The notes under the pieces: model-generated | Database searches by the model: none | Seen by the model: only the letters and a program-made list of their open reading frames with translations | What the model was told of the DNA's origin: nothing | Shown: in pieces, positions 1-13,016 of the stretch | Layout of the letters: every line of letters starts with the position of its first letter | Position numbering within the stretch: position 1 is the stretch's first letter | Made by a program: the position numbers and the translations under genes | NCBI GenBank assembly: GCA_948099385.1 | Contig: CANUEZ040000191.1 | Coordinates: 3,658,001 to 3,722,000, forward strand | From: Fasciola hepatica | Taxonomy: Eukaryota; Platyhelminthes; Trematoda; Plagiorchiida; Fasciolidae | Length of the DNA stretch: 64,000 nt | Reading direction: 5' to 3'

Positions 1-327
1 GCGGATCAAACAGCTGTACAGTGCTTCCATCATTTTCAATGGTCAGTTCAGTGTTCAAGCTGCATGGAGAAACATTTTATACAAATCTACTCTGCTACTG
101 CTCTATTGCATTGTATGAGCAATCTGTGTGGATTGTTCATAGGGGAATGCCTTGGTTTTACTTAGGCCCATAAATAGAGAAGTGATGGAACATAGGATTG
201 GATCGGTGTGCGAGAATTTGGTTGTTACCGTTCAAAGCGAAAGCGAAAGCCGAAGCCAATTTGGGGATTGTGCTATATCATGTGTTGTATATGTTGAACA
301 AAGCGTTGAGACCCATATGGGATAGCC
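1..327 (+). repeat. Partial monomer at left edge
   Basis: The window opens at monomer position 97 (GCGGATCAAACAG) and this fragment runs to the end of that monomer. It carries the variant GGAGAAACATTTTAT, which is also seen in the monomer at 8365, and ends with the CATATGGGATAG tail. Confidence 0.95.
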
Positions 328-2019
328 TTGTGGTTTGGGTGTTCGACTGACATTCGTTCACCCCAACCCTTGTTCGTGTCTCCGAGCGGGCTCAGTACAT
401 GTGCAATGCACATGATTCCCTTAGCGGATCAAACAGCTGTACAGTGCTTCCATAATTTTCAATGGTCAGTTCAGTGTTCAAGCTGCATGCAGAATCATAT
501 TATACAAATCTATTCTGCTACTGCTCTATTGCATTGTATGAGCAATCTGTGTGGATTGTTCATAAGGGAATGCCTTGGTTTTACTTAGGCCCATAAATAG
601 AGAAGTGATGGAACATAGGATTGGATCGGTGTGCGAGAATTTGGTTGTTACCGTTCAGAGCGAAAGCGAAAGCCGAAGCCAATTTGGGGATTGTGCTATA
701 TCATGTATTGTATATGTTGAACAAAGCGTTGAGACCCATATGGGATAGCCTTGTGGTTTGGGTGTTCGACTGACATTCGTTCACCCCAACCCTTGTTCGT
801 GTCTGCGAGTGGGCTCTGTCCATTTGCGATGCTCATGATTCCCTTAGCGGATCAAACAGCTGTATAGTGCTTCCATCATTTTCAATGGTCAGTTCAGTGT
901 TCAAGCTGCATGCAGAATCATATTATACAAATCTACTCTGCTACTGCTCTATTGCATTGTATGAGCAATCTGTGTGGATTGTTCATAGGGGAATGCCTTG
1001 GTTTTACTTAGGCCCATAAATAGAGAATTGATGGAACATAGGATTGGATCGGTGTGCGAGAATTTGGTTGTTACCGTTCAAAGCGAAAGCGAAAGCCGAA
1101 GCCAATTTGGGGATTGTGCTTTATCATGTATTGTATATGTTGAACAAAGCGTTGAGACCCATATGGTATAGCCTTGTGGTTTGGGTGTTCGACTGACATT
1201 CGTTCACCCCAACCCTTGTTCGTGTCTCCGAGTGGGCTCTGTCCATGTGCAATGCTCATGATTCCCTTAGCGGATCAAACAGCCGTACAGTGCTTCCATC
1301 ATTTTCAATGGTCAGTTCAGTGTTCAAGCTGCATGGAGATACATATTATACAAATCTACTCTGCTACTTCTCTATTGCATTGTATGAGCAATCTGTGTGG
1401 ATTGTTCATAAGGGAATGCCTTGGTTTTACTTAGGCCCATAAATAGAGAAGTGATGGAACATAGGATTGGATCGGTGTGCGAGAATTTGGTTGTTACCGT
1501 TCAAAGCGAAAGCGAAAGCCGAAGCCAATTCGGGGATTGTGCTATATCATGTGTTGTATATGTTGAACAAAGCGTTGAGACCCATATGGGATAGCCTTGT
1601 GGTTTGGGTGTTCGACTGACATTCGTTCACCCCAACCCTTGTTCGTGTCTCCGAGTGGGCTCTGTCCATGTGCAATGCTCATGATTCCCTTAGTGGATCA
1701 AACAGCTGTACAGTGCTTCCATAATTTTCAATGGTCAGTTCAGTGTTCAAGCTGCATGGAGAATCATATTATACAAATCTACTCTGCTACTACTCTATTG
1801 CATTGTATGAGCAATCCGTGTGGATTGTTCATAAGGGAATGCCTTGGTTTTACTTAGGCCCATAAATAGAGAAGTGATGGAACATAGGATTGGATCGGTG
1901 TGCGAGAATTTGGTTGTTACCGTTCAAAGCGAAAGCGAAAGCCGAAGCCAATTTGGGGATTGTGCTATATCATGTGTTGTATATGTTGAACAAAGCGTTG
2001 AGACCCATATCGGATAGCC
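328..2019 (+). repeat. Left heterogeneous block, four monomers
   Basis: Monomers start at 328, 751, 1174 and 1597, all 423 bp. They are individually distinct and form no clear higher-order repeat. The 328 copy has the CATGTGCAATGCACATG palindrome allele. The 751 copy has the rare CCATTTGCGATGCTC allele and a point change in the otherwise stable CTGTACAG core (CTGTATAG). The 1174 copy has CCGTACAG in the same core. Confidence 0.9.
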
Positions 2020-3289
2020 TTGTGGTTTGGGTGTTCGACTGACATTCGTTCACCCCAACCCTTGTTCGTATCTCCGAGTGGGCTCTGTCCATGTGCAATG
2101 CTCATGATTCCCTTAGCAGATCAAACAGCTGTACAGTGCTTCCATAATTTCAATGGTCAGTTCAGTGTTCAAGCTGCATGGAGAATCATAATATACAAAT
2201 CTACTCTGCTACTGCTCTATTGCATTGTATGAGCAATCTGTGTGGATTGTTCATAAGGGAATGCCTTGGTTTTATTAAGGCCCCGAAATATAGAAGTGAT
2301 GGAACATAGGATTGGATCGGTGTGCGAGAATTTGGTTGTTACCGTTCAAAGCGAAAGCGAAAGCCGAAGCCAATTTGGGGATTGTGCTATATCATGTATT
2401 GTATATGTTGAACAAAGCGTTGAGTCCCATATGGTATAGCCTTGTGGTTTGGGTGTTCGACTGACATTCGTTCACCCCAACCCTTGTTCGTGTCTCCGAG
2501 TGGGCTCTGCCCATGTGCAATGCTCATGATTCAATTAGCGGATCAAACAGCTGTACAGTGCTTCCATCATTTTCAATGGTCAGTTCAGTGTTCAAGCTGC
2601 ATGGAGAATCATATTATACAAATCTACTCTGCTACTGCTCTATTGCATTGTGTGAGCAATCTGTGTGGATTGTTCATAAGGGAATGCCTTGGTTTTACTT
2701 AGGCCCATAAATAGAGAATTGATGGAACATAGGATTGGATCGGTGTGCGAGAATTTGGTTGTTACCGTTCAAAGCGAAAGCGAAAGCCGAAGCCAATTTG
2801 GGGATTGTGTTATATCATGTATTGTATATGTTGAACAAAGCGTTGAGTCCCATATGGTATAGCATTGTGGTTTAGGTGTTCGACTGACATTCGTTCACCC
2901 CAACCCTTGTTCGTGTCTCCGAGTGGGCTCTGTCCATGTGCAATGCTCATGATTCCCTTAGCGGATCAAACAGCTGTACAGTGCTTCCATCATTTTCAAT
3001 GGTCAGTTCAGTGTTCAAGCTGCATGGAGAATCATATTATACAAATCTACTCTGCTACTGCTCTATTGCATTGTATGAGCAATCTGTGTGGGGATTGTTC
3101 ATAGGGGAAAGGCTTGGTTTTAACTAGGCCCATAAATAGAGAATTGATGGAACATAGGATTGGATCGGTGTGCGAGAATTTGGTTGTTACCGTTCAAAGC
3201 GAAAGCGAAAGCCGAAGCCAATTTGGGGATTGTGTTATATCATGTGTTGTATATGTTGAACAAAGCGTGGAGACCCATATCGGATAGCC
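2020..3289 (+). repeat. Three-monomer (shortened) copy of the 4-mer HOR
   Basis: Monomers start at 2020, 2442 and 2865. The 2020 copy shares with 3290 and 4982 the unusual TTTTATTAAGGCCCCG ending and the GAGTCCCATATGG tail. The 2442 copy matches 3713 in its GTGTTATATC tail. The 2865 copy matches 4559 in its AAGGCTTGG segment and GTGGAGACCC tail. One monomer of the neighbouring 4-mer unit is therefore missing. The 2865 copy has a 2-bp insertion (GTGTGGGGATTG), making it 425 bp. Confidence 0.8.
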
Positions 3290-4981
3290 TTGTGCTTTGG
3301 GTGTTCGACTGACATTCGTTCACCCCAACCCTTGTTCGTGTCTCCGAGTGGGCTCTGTCCATGTGCAATGCTCATGATTCCCTTAGCAGATCAAACAGCT
3401 GTACAGTGCTTCCATCATTTCCAATGGTCAGTTCAGTGTTCAAGCTTCATGGAGAATCATATTATACAAATCTACTCTGCTACTGCTCTATTGCATTGTA
3501 TGAGCAATCTGTGTGGATTGTTCATAAGGGAATGCCTTGGTTTTATTAAGGCCCCGAAATATAGAAGTGATGGAACATAGGATTGGATCGGTGTGCGAGA
3601 ATTTGGTTGTTACCGTTCAAAGCGAAAGCGAAAGCCGAAGCCAATTTGGGGATTGTGCTATATCATGTATTGTATATGTTGAACAAAGCGTTGAGTCCCA
3701 TATGGTATAGCCTTGTGGTTTGGGTGTTCGACTGACATTCGTTCACCCCAACCCTTGTTCGTGTCTCCGAGTGGGCTCTGCCCATGTGCAATGCTCATGA
3801 TTCCCTTAGCGGATCAAACAGCTGTACAGTGCTTCCATCATTTTCAATGGTCAGTTCAGTGTTCAAGCTGCATGGAGAATCATATTATACAAATCTACTC
3901 TGCTACTGCTCTATTGCATTGTATGAGCAATCTGTGTGGATTGTTCATAAGGGAATGCCTTGGTTTTACTTAGGCCCATAAATAGAGAATTGATGGAACA
4001 TAGGATTGGATCGGTGTGCGAGAATTTGGTTGTTACCGTTCAAAGCGAAAGCGAAAGCCGAAGCCAATTTGGGGATTGTGTTATATCATGTATTGTATAT
4101 GTTGAACAAAGCGTTGAGTCCCATATGGTATAGCCTTGTGGTTTGGGTGTTCGACTGACATTCGTTCACCCCAACCCTTGTTCGTGTCTCCGAGTGGGCT
4201 CTGTCCATGTGCAATGCTCATGATTCCCTTAGCGGATCAAACAGCTGTACAGTGCTTCCATCATTTTCAATGGTCAGTTCAGTGTTCAAGCTGCATGGAG
4301 AATCATATTATACAAATCTACTCTGCTACTGCTCTATTGCATTGTATGAGCAATCTGTGTGGATTGTTCATAGGGGAAAGGCTTGGTTTTAACTAGGCCC
4401 ATAAATAGAGAATTGATGGAACATAGGATTGGATCGGTGTGCGAGAATTTGGTTGTTACCGTTCAAAGCGAAAGCGAAAGCCGAAGCCAATTTGGGGATT
4501 GTGTTATATCATGTATTGTATATGTTGAACAAAGCGTTGAGTCCCATATGGTATAGCCTTGTGGTTTGGGTGTTCGACTGACATTCGTTCACCCCAACCC
4601 TTGTTCGTGTCTCCGAGTGGGCTCTGTCCATGTGCAATGCTCATGATTCCCTTAGCGGATCAAACAGCTGTACAGTGCTTCCATCATTTTCAATGGTCAG
4701 TTCAGTGTTCAAGCTGCATGGAGAATCATATTATACAAATCTACTCTGCTACTGCTCTATTGCATTGTATGAGCAATCTGTGTGGATTGTTCATAGGGGA
4801 AAGGCTTGGTTTTAACTAGGCCCATAAATAGAGAATTGATGGAACATAGGATTGGATCGGTGTGCGAGAATTTGGTTGTTACCGTTCAAAGCGAAAGCGA
4901 AAGCCGAAGCCAATTTGGGGATTGTGTTATATCATGTGTTGTATATGTTGAACAAAGCGTGGAGACCCATATCGGATAGCC
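3290..4981 (+). repeat. 4-mer HOR (1692 bp), copy 1
   Basis: Monomers start at 3290, 3713, 4136 and 4559. Diagnostic alleles in order: 3290 has TTGTGCTTTGGG, CTTAGCAGATC, CAAGCTTCAT and TTTTATTAAGGCCCCG; 3713 has CTTAGGCCC; 4136 and 4559 have AAGGCTTGGTTTTAAC. The same order repeats immediately in the next 1692 bp. The only difference noticed by eye from copy 2 is C at 3421 against T at 5113. Confidence 0.92.
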
Positions 4982-6673
4982 TTGTGCTTTGGGTGTTCGA
5001 CTGACATTCGTTCACCCCAACCCTTGTTCGTGTCTCCGAGTGGGCTCTGTCCATGTGCAATGCTCATGATTCCCTTAGCAGATCAAACAGCTGTACAGTG
5101 CTTCCATCATTTTCAATGGTCAGTTCAGTGTTCAAGCTTCATGGAGAATCATATTATACAAATCTACTCTGCTACTGCTCTATTGCATTGTATGAGCAAT
5201 CTGTGTGGATTGTTCATAAGGGAATGCCTTGGTTTTATTAAGGCCCCGAAATATAGAAGTGATGGAACATAGGATTGGATCGGTGTGCGAGAATTTGGTT
5301 GTTACCGTTCAAAGCGAAAGCGAAAGCCGAAGCCAATTTGGGGATTGTGCTATATCATGTATTGTATATGTTGAACAAAGCGTTGAGTCCCATATGGTAT
5401 AGCCTTGTGGTTTGGGTGTTCGACTGACATTCGTTCACCCCAACCCTTGTTCGTGTCTCCGAGTGGGCTCTGCCCATGTGCAATGCTCATGATTCCCTTA
5501 GCGGATCAAACAGCTGTACAGTGCTTCCATCATTTTCAATGGTCAGTTCAGTGTTCAAGCTGCATGGAGAATCATATTATACAAATCTACTCTGCTACTG
5601 CTCTATTGCATTGTATGAGCAATCTGTGTGGATTGTTCATAAGGGAATGCCTTGGTTTTACTTAGGCCCATAAATAGAGAATTGATGGAACATAGGATTG
5701 GATCGGTGTGCGAGAATTTGGTTGTTACCGTTCAAAGCGAAAGCGAAAGCCGAAGCCAATTTGGGGATTGTGTTATATCATGTATTGTATATGTTGAACA
5801 AAGCGTTGAGTCCCATATGGTATAGCCTTGTGGTTTGGGTGTTCGACTGACATTCGTTCACCCCAACCCTTGTTCGTGTCTCCGAGTGGGCTCTGTCCAT
5901 GTGCAATGCTCATGATTCCCTTAGCGGATCAAACAGCTGTACAGTGCTTCCATCATTTTCAATGGTCAGTTCAGTGTTCAAGCTGCATGGAGAATCATAT
6001 TATACAAATCTACTCTGCTACTGCTCTATTGCATTGTATGAGCAATCTGTGTGGATTGTTCATAGGGGAAAGGCTTGGTTTTAACTAGGCCCATAAATAG
6101 AGAATTGATGGAACATAGGATTGGATCGGTGTGCGAGAATTTGGTTGTTACCGTTCAAAGCGAAAGCGAAAGCCGAAGCCAATTTGGGGATTGTGTTATA
6201 TCATGTATTGTATATGTTGAACAAAGCGTTGAGTCCCATATGGTATAGCCTTGTGGTTTGGGTGTTCGACTGACATTCGTTCACCCCAACCCTTGTTCGT
6301 GTCTCCGAGTGGGCTCTGTCCATGTGCAATGCTCATGATTCCCTTAGCGGATCAAACAGCTGTACAGTGCTTCCATCATTTTCAATGGTCAGTTCAGTGT
6401 TCAAGCTGCATGGAGAATCATATTATACAAATCTACTCTGCTACTGCTCTATTGCATTGTATGAGCAATCTGTGTGGATTGTTCATAGGGGAAAGGCTTG
6501 GTTTTAACTAGGCCCATAAATAGAGAATTGATGGAACATAGGATTGGATCGGTGTGCGAGAATTTGGTTGTTACCGTTCAAAGCGAAAGCGAAAGCCGAA
6601 GCCAATTTGGGGATTGTGTTATATCATGTGTTGTATATGTTGAACAAAGCGTGGAGACCCATATCGGATAGCC
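4982..6673 (+). repeat. 4-mer HOR (1692 bp), copy 2
   Basis: Monomers start at 4982, 5405, 5828 and 6251 and repeat the allele order of 3290-4981 with an exact 1692-bp offset. The near identity points to a recent unequal exchange or similar duplication of four monomers at once. Confidence 0.92.
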
Positions 6674-7942
6674 TTGTGGTTTGGGTGTTCGACTGACATT
6701 CGTTCACCCCAACCCTTGTTCGTGTCTCCGAGTGGGCTCTGTCCATGTGCAATGCTCATGATTCCCTTAGCGGATCAAACAGCTGTACAGTGCTTCCATC
6801 ATTTTCAATGGTCAGTTCAGTGTTCAAGCTGCATGGAGAATCATATTATACAAATCTACTCTGCTACTGCTCTATTGCATTGTATGAGCAATCTGTGTGG
6901 ATTGTTCATAGGGGAAAGGCTTGGTTTTAACTAGGCCCATAAATAGAGAATTGATGGAACATAGGATTGGATCGGTGTGCGAGAATTTGGTTGTTACCGT
7001 TCAAAGCGAAAGCGAAAGCCGAAGCCAATTTGGGGATTGTGTTATATCATGTGTTGTATATGTTGAACAAAGCGTGGAGACCCATATCGGATAGCCTTGT
7101 GGTTTGGGTGTTCGACTGACATTCGTTCACCCCAACCCTTGTTCGTGTCTCCGAGTGGGCTCTGTCCATGTGCAATGCTCATGATTCCCTTAGCGGATCA
7201 AACAGCTGTACAGTGCTTCCATCATTTTCAATGGTCAGTTCAGTGTTCAAGCTTCATGGAGAATCATATTATACAAATCTACTCTGCTACTGCTCTATTG
7301 CATTGTATGAGCAATCTGTGTGGATTGTTCATAAGGGAATGCCTTGGTTTTACTTAGGCCCATAAATAGAGAATTGATGGAACATAGGATTGGATCGGTG
7401 TGCGAGAATTTGGTTGTTACCGTTCAAAGCGAAAGCGAAAGCCGAAGCCAATTTGGGGATTGTGTTATATCATGTGTTGTATATGTTGAACAAAGCGTGG
7501 AGACCCATATCGGATAGCCTTGTGGTTTGGGTGTTCGACTGACATTCGTTCACCCCAACCCTTGTTCGTGTCTCCGAGTGGGCTCTGTCCATGTGCAATG
7601 CTCATGATTCCCTTAGCGGATCAAACAGCTGTACAGTGCTTCCATCATTTTCAATGGTCAGTTCAGTGTTCAAGCTTCATGGAGAATCATATTATACAAA
7701 TCTACTCTGCTACTGCTCTATTGCATTGTATGAGCAATCTGTGTGGATTGTTCATAAGGGAATGCCTTGGTTTTACTTAGGCCCATAAATAGAGAAGTGA
7801 TGGAACATGGGATTGGATCGGTGTGCGAGAATTTGGTTGTTACCGTTCAAAGCGAAAGCGAAAGCCGAAGCCAATTTGGGGATTGTGCTATATCATGTAT
7901 TGTATATGTTGAACAAAGCGTTGAGACCCATATGGGATAGCC
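6674..7942 (+). repeat. Three monomers derived from the 4-mer HOR
   Basis: Monomers start at 6674, 7097 and 7520. The 6674 copy matches the last unit type of the 4-mer (4559 and 6251). The 7097 and 7520 copies are near-identical neighbours that share CAAGCTTCAT with 3290 and 4982 but lack the TTTTATTAAGG ending. This looks like a single-monomer duplication on top of the 4-mer unit. Confidence 0.82.
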
Positions 7943-10477
7943 TTGTGGTTTGGGTGTTCGACTGACATTCGTTCACCCCAACCCTTGTTCGTGTCTCCGA
8001 GTGGGCTCTGTCCATGTGCAATGCTCATGATTCCCTTAGCGGATCAAACAGCTGTACAGTGCTTCCATCATTTTCAATGGTCAGTTCAGTGTTCAAGCTG
8101 CATGCAGAATCATATTATACAAATCTACTCTGCTACTGCTCTATTGCATTGTATGAGCAATCTGTGTGGATTGTTCATAGGGAATGCCTTGGTTTTACTT
8201 AGGCCCATAAATAGAGAAGTGATAGAACATAGGATTGGATCGGTGTGCGAGAATTTGGTTGTTACCGTTCAAAGCGAAAGCGAAAGCCGAAGCCAATTTG
8301 GGGATTGTGCTATATCATGTAGTGTATATGTTGAACAAAGCGTTGAGACCCATATCGGATAGCCTTGTGCTTTGGGTGTTCGACTGACATTCGTTCACCC
8401 CAACCCTTGTTCGTGTCTCCGAGTGGGCTCTGTCCATGTGCAATGCTCATGATTCCCTTAGCGGATCAAACAGCTGTACAGTGCTTCCATCATTTTCAAT
8501 GGTCAGTTCAGTGTTCAAGCTGCATGGAGAAACATTTTATACAAATCTACTCTGCTACTGCTCTATTGCATTGTATGAGCAATCTGTGTGGATTGTTCAT
8601 AAGGGAATGCCTTGGTTTTACTTAGGCCCATAAATAGAGAAGTGATGGAACATAGGATTGGATCGGTGTGCGAGAATTTGGTTGTTACCGTTCAAAGCGA
8701 AAGCGAAAGCCGAAGCCAATTTGGGGATTGTGCTATATCATGTGTTGTATATGTTGAACAAAGCGTTGAGACCCATATGGTATAGCCTTGTGGTTTGGGT
8801 GTTCGACTGACATTCGTTCACCCCAACCCTTGTTCGTGTCTCCGAGTGGGCTCTGTCCATGTGCAATGCTCATGATTCCCTTAGCGGATCAAACAGCTGT
8901 ACAGTGCTTCCATCATTTCAATGGTCAGTTCAGTGTTCAAGCTGCATGGAGAATCATATTATACAAATCTACTCTGCTACTGCTCTATTGCATTGTATGA
9001 GCAATCTGTGTGGATTTTTCATAGGGGAATGCCTTGGTTTTACTTAGGCCCATAAATAGAGAAGTGATGGAACATAGGATTGGATCGGTGTGCGAGAATT
9101 TGGTTGTCACCGTTCAAAGCGAAAGCGAAAGCCGAAGCCAATTTGGGGGTTGTGCTATATCATGTGTTGTATATGTTGAACAAAGCGTTGAGACCCATAT
9201 CGGATAGCCTTGTGGTTTGGGTGTTCGACTGACATGCGTTCACCCCAACCCTTGTTCGTGTCTCCGAGTGGGCTCTGTCCATGTGCAATGCTCATGATTC
9301 CCTTAGCGGATCAAACAGCTGTACAGTGCTTCCATAATTTCAATGGTCAGTTCATCGTTCAAGCTGCATGCAGAATCATATTATACAAATCTACTCTGCT
9401 ACTGCTCTATTGCATTGTATGAGCAATCTGTGTGGATTGTTCATAGGGGAAAGGCTTGGTTTTAACTAGGCCCATAAATAGAGAAGTGATGGAACATAGG
9501 ATTGGATCGGTGTGCGAGAATTTTGTTGTTACCGTTCAAAGCGAAAGCGAAAGCCGAAGCCAATTTGGGGATAGTGCTTTATCATGTATTGTATATGTTG
9601 AACAAAGCGTTGAGACCCATATCGGATAGCCTTGTGGTTTGGGTGTTCGACTGACATTCGTTCACCCCAACCCATGCTCGTGTCTCCGAGTGGGCTCTGT
9701 CCATGTGCAATGCTCATGATTCCCTTAGCGGATCAAACAGCTGTACAGTGCTTCCATCATTTTCAATGGTCAGTTCAGTGTTCAAGCTGCATGGAGAATC
9801 ATATTATACAAATCTACTCTGCTACTGCTCTATTGCATTGTATGAGCAATCTGTGTGGGTTGTTCATAAGGGAATGCCTTGGTTTTACTTAGGCCCATAA
9901 ATAGAGAATTGATGGAACATAGGATTGGATCGGTGTGGGAGAATTTGGTTGTTACCGTTCAAAGCGAAAGCGAAAGCCGAAGCCAATTTGGGGATTGTGC
10001 TATATCATGTATTGTATATGTTGAACAAAGCGTTGAGACTCATATGGGATAGCCTTGTGGTTTGGGTGTTCGACTGACATTCGTTCACCCCAACCCTTGT
10101 TCGTGTCTCCGAGAGGGCTCAGTACATGTGCAATGCACATGATTACTTTAGCGGATCAAACAGCTGTACAGTGCTTCCATAATTTTCAATGGTCAGTTCA
10201 GTGTTCAAGCTGCATGGAGAATCATATTATACAAATCTACTCTGCTACTACTCTATTGCATTGTATGAGCAATCTGTGTGGATTGTTCATGAGGGAATGC
10301 CTTGGTTTTAACTAGGCCCATAAAAAGAGAAGTGATGGAACATAGGATTGGATCGGTGTGCGAGAATTTGGTTGTTACCGTTCAAAGCGAAAGCGAAAGC
10401 CGAAGCCAATTTGGGGATTGTGCTTTATCATGTATTGTATATGTTGAACAAAGCGTTAAGACCCATATCGGATAGCC
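7943..10477 (+). repeat. Heterogeneous block, six monomers
   Basis: Monomers start at 7943, 8365, 8788, 9210, 9632 and 10055. The 7943 copy lost one G in the G run (CATAGGGAATGCC), while 8788 and 9210 lost one T in the T run, giving 422 bp each. The 9632 copy has the CCCATGCTCG allele that returns at 17246, 20630, 22743 and 26969. The 10055 copy has the perfect 17-nt palindrome and a CATAAAAAGAG variant shared with 11325. Confidence 0.9.
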
Positions 10478-11747
10478 TTGTGGTTTGGGTGTTCGACTGA
10501 CATTCGTTAACCCCAACCCTTGTTCGTGTCTCCGAGTGGGCTCTGTCCATGTGCAATGCTCATGATTCCCTTAGCGGATCAAACAGCTGTACAGTGCTTC
10601 CATCATTTTCAATGGTCAGTTCAGTGTTAAAGCTGCATGGAGAATCATATTATACAAATCTACTCTGCTACTGCTCTATTGCATTGTATGACCAATCTGT
10701 GTGGATTGTTCATAGGGCGATTGCCTTGGTTTTACTTAGGCCCATAAATAGAGAAGTGATGGAACATAGGATTGGATCGGTGTGCGAGAATTCGGTTGTT
10801 ACCGTTCAAAGCGAAAGCGAAAGCCGAAGCCAATTTGGGGATTGTGCTTTATCATGTGTTGTATATGTTGAACAAAGCGTTGAGACCCATATCGGATAGC
10901 CTTGTGGTTTGGGTGTTCGACTGACATTCGTTCACCCCAACCCTTGTTCGTGTCTCCGAGTGGGCTCTGTCCATGTGCAATACTCATGATTCCCTTAGCG
11001 GATCAAACAGCTGTACAGTGCTTCCATCATTTTCAATGGTCAGTTCAGTGTTCAAGCTGCATGCAGAATCATATTATACAAATCTACTCTGCTACTGCTC
11101 TATTGCATTGTATGAGCAATCTGTGTGGATTGTTCATAGGGGAATGCCTTGGTTTTACTTAGGCCCATAAATAGAGAAGTGATGGAACATAGGATTGGAT
11201 CGGTGTGCGAGAATTTGGTTGTTACCGTTCAAAGCGAAAGCGAAAGCCGAAGCCAATTTGGGGATTGTGCTTTATCATGTATTGTATATGTTGAACAAAG
11301 CGTTGAGACCCATATGGTATAGCCTTGTGGTTTGGGTGTTCGACTGACATTCGTTAACCCCAACCCTTGTTCGTGTCTCCGAGTGGGCTCTGCCCATGTG
11401 CAATGCTCATGATTCCCTTAGCGGATCAAACAGCTGTACAGTGCTTCCATAATTTTCAATGGTCAGTTCAGTGTTCAAGCTGCATGGAGATACATATTAT
11501 ACAAATCTACTCTGCTACTGCTCTATTGCATTGTATGAGCAATCTGTGTGGATTGTTCATGAGGGAATGCCTTGGTTTTACTTAGGCCCATAAAAAGAGA
11601 AGTGATGGAACATAGGATTGGATCGGTGTGCGAGAATTCGGTTGTTACCGTTCAAAGCGAAAGCGAAAGCCGAAGCCAATTTGGGGATTGTGCTTTATCA
11701 TGTGTTGTATATGTTGAACAAAGCGTTGAGACCCATATCGGATAGCC
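10478..11747 (+). repeat. 3-mer HOR (~1270 bp), copy 1
   Basis: Monomers start at 10478, 10902 and 11325. The 10478 and 11325 copies share GTTAACCCCAACC. The 10902 copy has CAATACTCATG with GCATGCAGAATC. The same order follows at 11748, 12171 and 12594. The 10478 monomer is 424 bp because its G run reads CATAGGGCGATTGCC. Confidence 0.85.
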
Positions 11748-13016
11748 TTGTGGTTTGGGTGTTCGACTGACATTCGTTAACCCCAACCCTTGTTCGTGTC
11801 TCCGAGTGGGCTCTGTCCATGTGCAATGCTCATGATTCCCTTAGCGGATCAAACAGCTGTACAGTGCTTCCATCATTTTCAATGGTCAGTTCAGTGTTAA
11901 AGCTGCATGGAGAATCATATTATACAAATCTACTCTGCTACTGCTCTATTGCATTGTATGAGCAATCTGTGTGGACTGTTCATAGGGGAAAGGCTTGGTT
12001 TTACTTAGGCCCATAAATAGAGAAGTGATGGAACATAGGATTGGATCGGTGTGCGAGAATTCGGTTGTTACCGTTCAAAGCGAAAGCGAAAGCCGAAGCC
12101 AATTTGGGGATTGTGCTTTATCATGTGTTGTATATGTTGAACAAAGCGTTGAGACCCATATCGGATAGCCTTGTGGTTTGGGTGTTCGACTGACATTCGT
12201 TCACCCCAACCCTTGTTCGTGTCTCCGAGTGGGCTCTGTCCATGTGCAATACTCATGATTCCCTTAGCGGATCAAACAGCTGTACAGTGCTTCCATCATT
12301 TTCAATGGTCAGTTCAGTGTTCAAGCTGCATGCAGAATCATATTATACAAATCTACTCTGCTACTGCTCTATTGCATTGTATGAGCAATCTGTGTGGATT
12401 GTTCATAGGGGAATGCCTTGGTTTTACTTAGGCCCATAAATAGAGAAGTGATGGAACATAGGATTGGATCGGTGTGCGAGAATTTGGTTGTTACCGTTCA
12501 AAGCGAAAGCGAAAGCCGAAGCCAATTTGGGGATTGTGCTTTATCATGTATTGTATATGTTGAACAAAGCGTTGAGACCCATATCGGATAGCCTTGTGGT
12601 TTGGGTGTTCGACTGACATTCGTTAACCCCAACCCTTGTTCGTGTCTCCGAGTGGGCTCTGCCCATGTGCAATGCTCATGATTCCCTTAGCGGATCAAAC
12701 AGCTGTACAGTGCTTCCATAATTTTCAATGGTCAGTTCAGTGTTCAAGCTGCATGGAGATACATATTATACAAATCTACTCTGCTACTGCTCTATTGCAT
12801 TGTATGAGCAATCTGTGTGGATTGTTCATAGGGGAAAGGCTTGGTTTTAACTAGGCCCATAAATAGAGAAGTGATGGAACATAGGATTGGATCGGTGTGC
12901 GAGAATTTGGTTGTTACCGTTCAAAGCGAAAGCGAAAGCCGAAGCCAATTTGGGGATTGTGCTTTATCATGTATTGTATATGTTGAACAAAGCGTTGAGA
13001 CCCATATCGGATAGCC
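11748..13016 (+). repeat. 3-mer HOR (1269 bp), copy 2
   Basis: Monomers start at 11748, 12171 and 12594. They match 10478, 10902 and 11325 allele for allele over most of their length. Visible differences include the 12594 ending AAGGCTTGG (GAATGCC in 11325) and the tail of 12171, CATATCGG (CATATGG in 10902). Confidence 0.85.

Noticed and set aside
328..588. Recurring + strand frame of 86 codons beginning MWFGCSTD in most monomers
   Set aside because: It starts at TTG, not ATG, and is broken by the 3-T allele, the 2-bp GT gain and premature stops (for example the TAG in monomer 751). Changes are not biased to third codon positions as far as I can see. It is a by-product of a repeat whose length is a multiple of three.
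1071..1259. Recurring - strand frame of 62 codons beginning MSIAHGQSP with an ATG start
   Set aside because: It is absent from many monomers through ordinary point changes in the variable tail, has no recognisable domain and covers the hexamer tract as low-complexity GFGFRFRFER. No sign of selection as protein.
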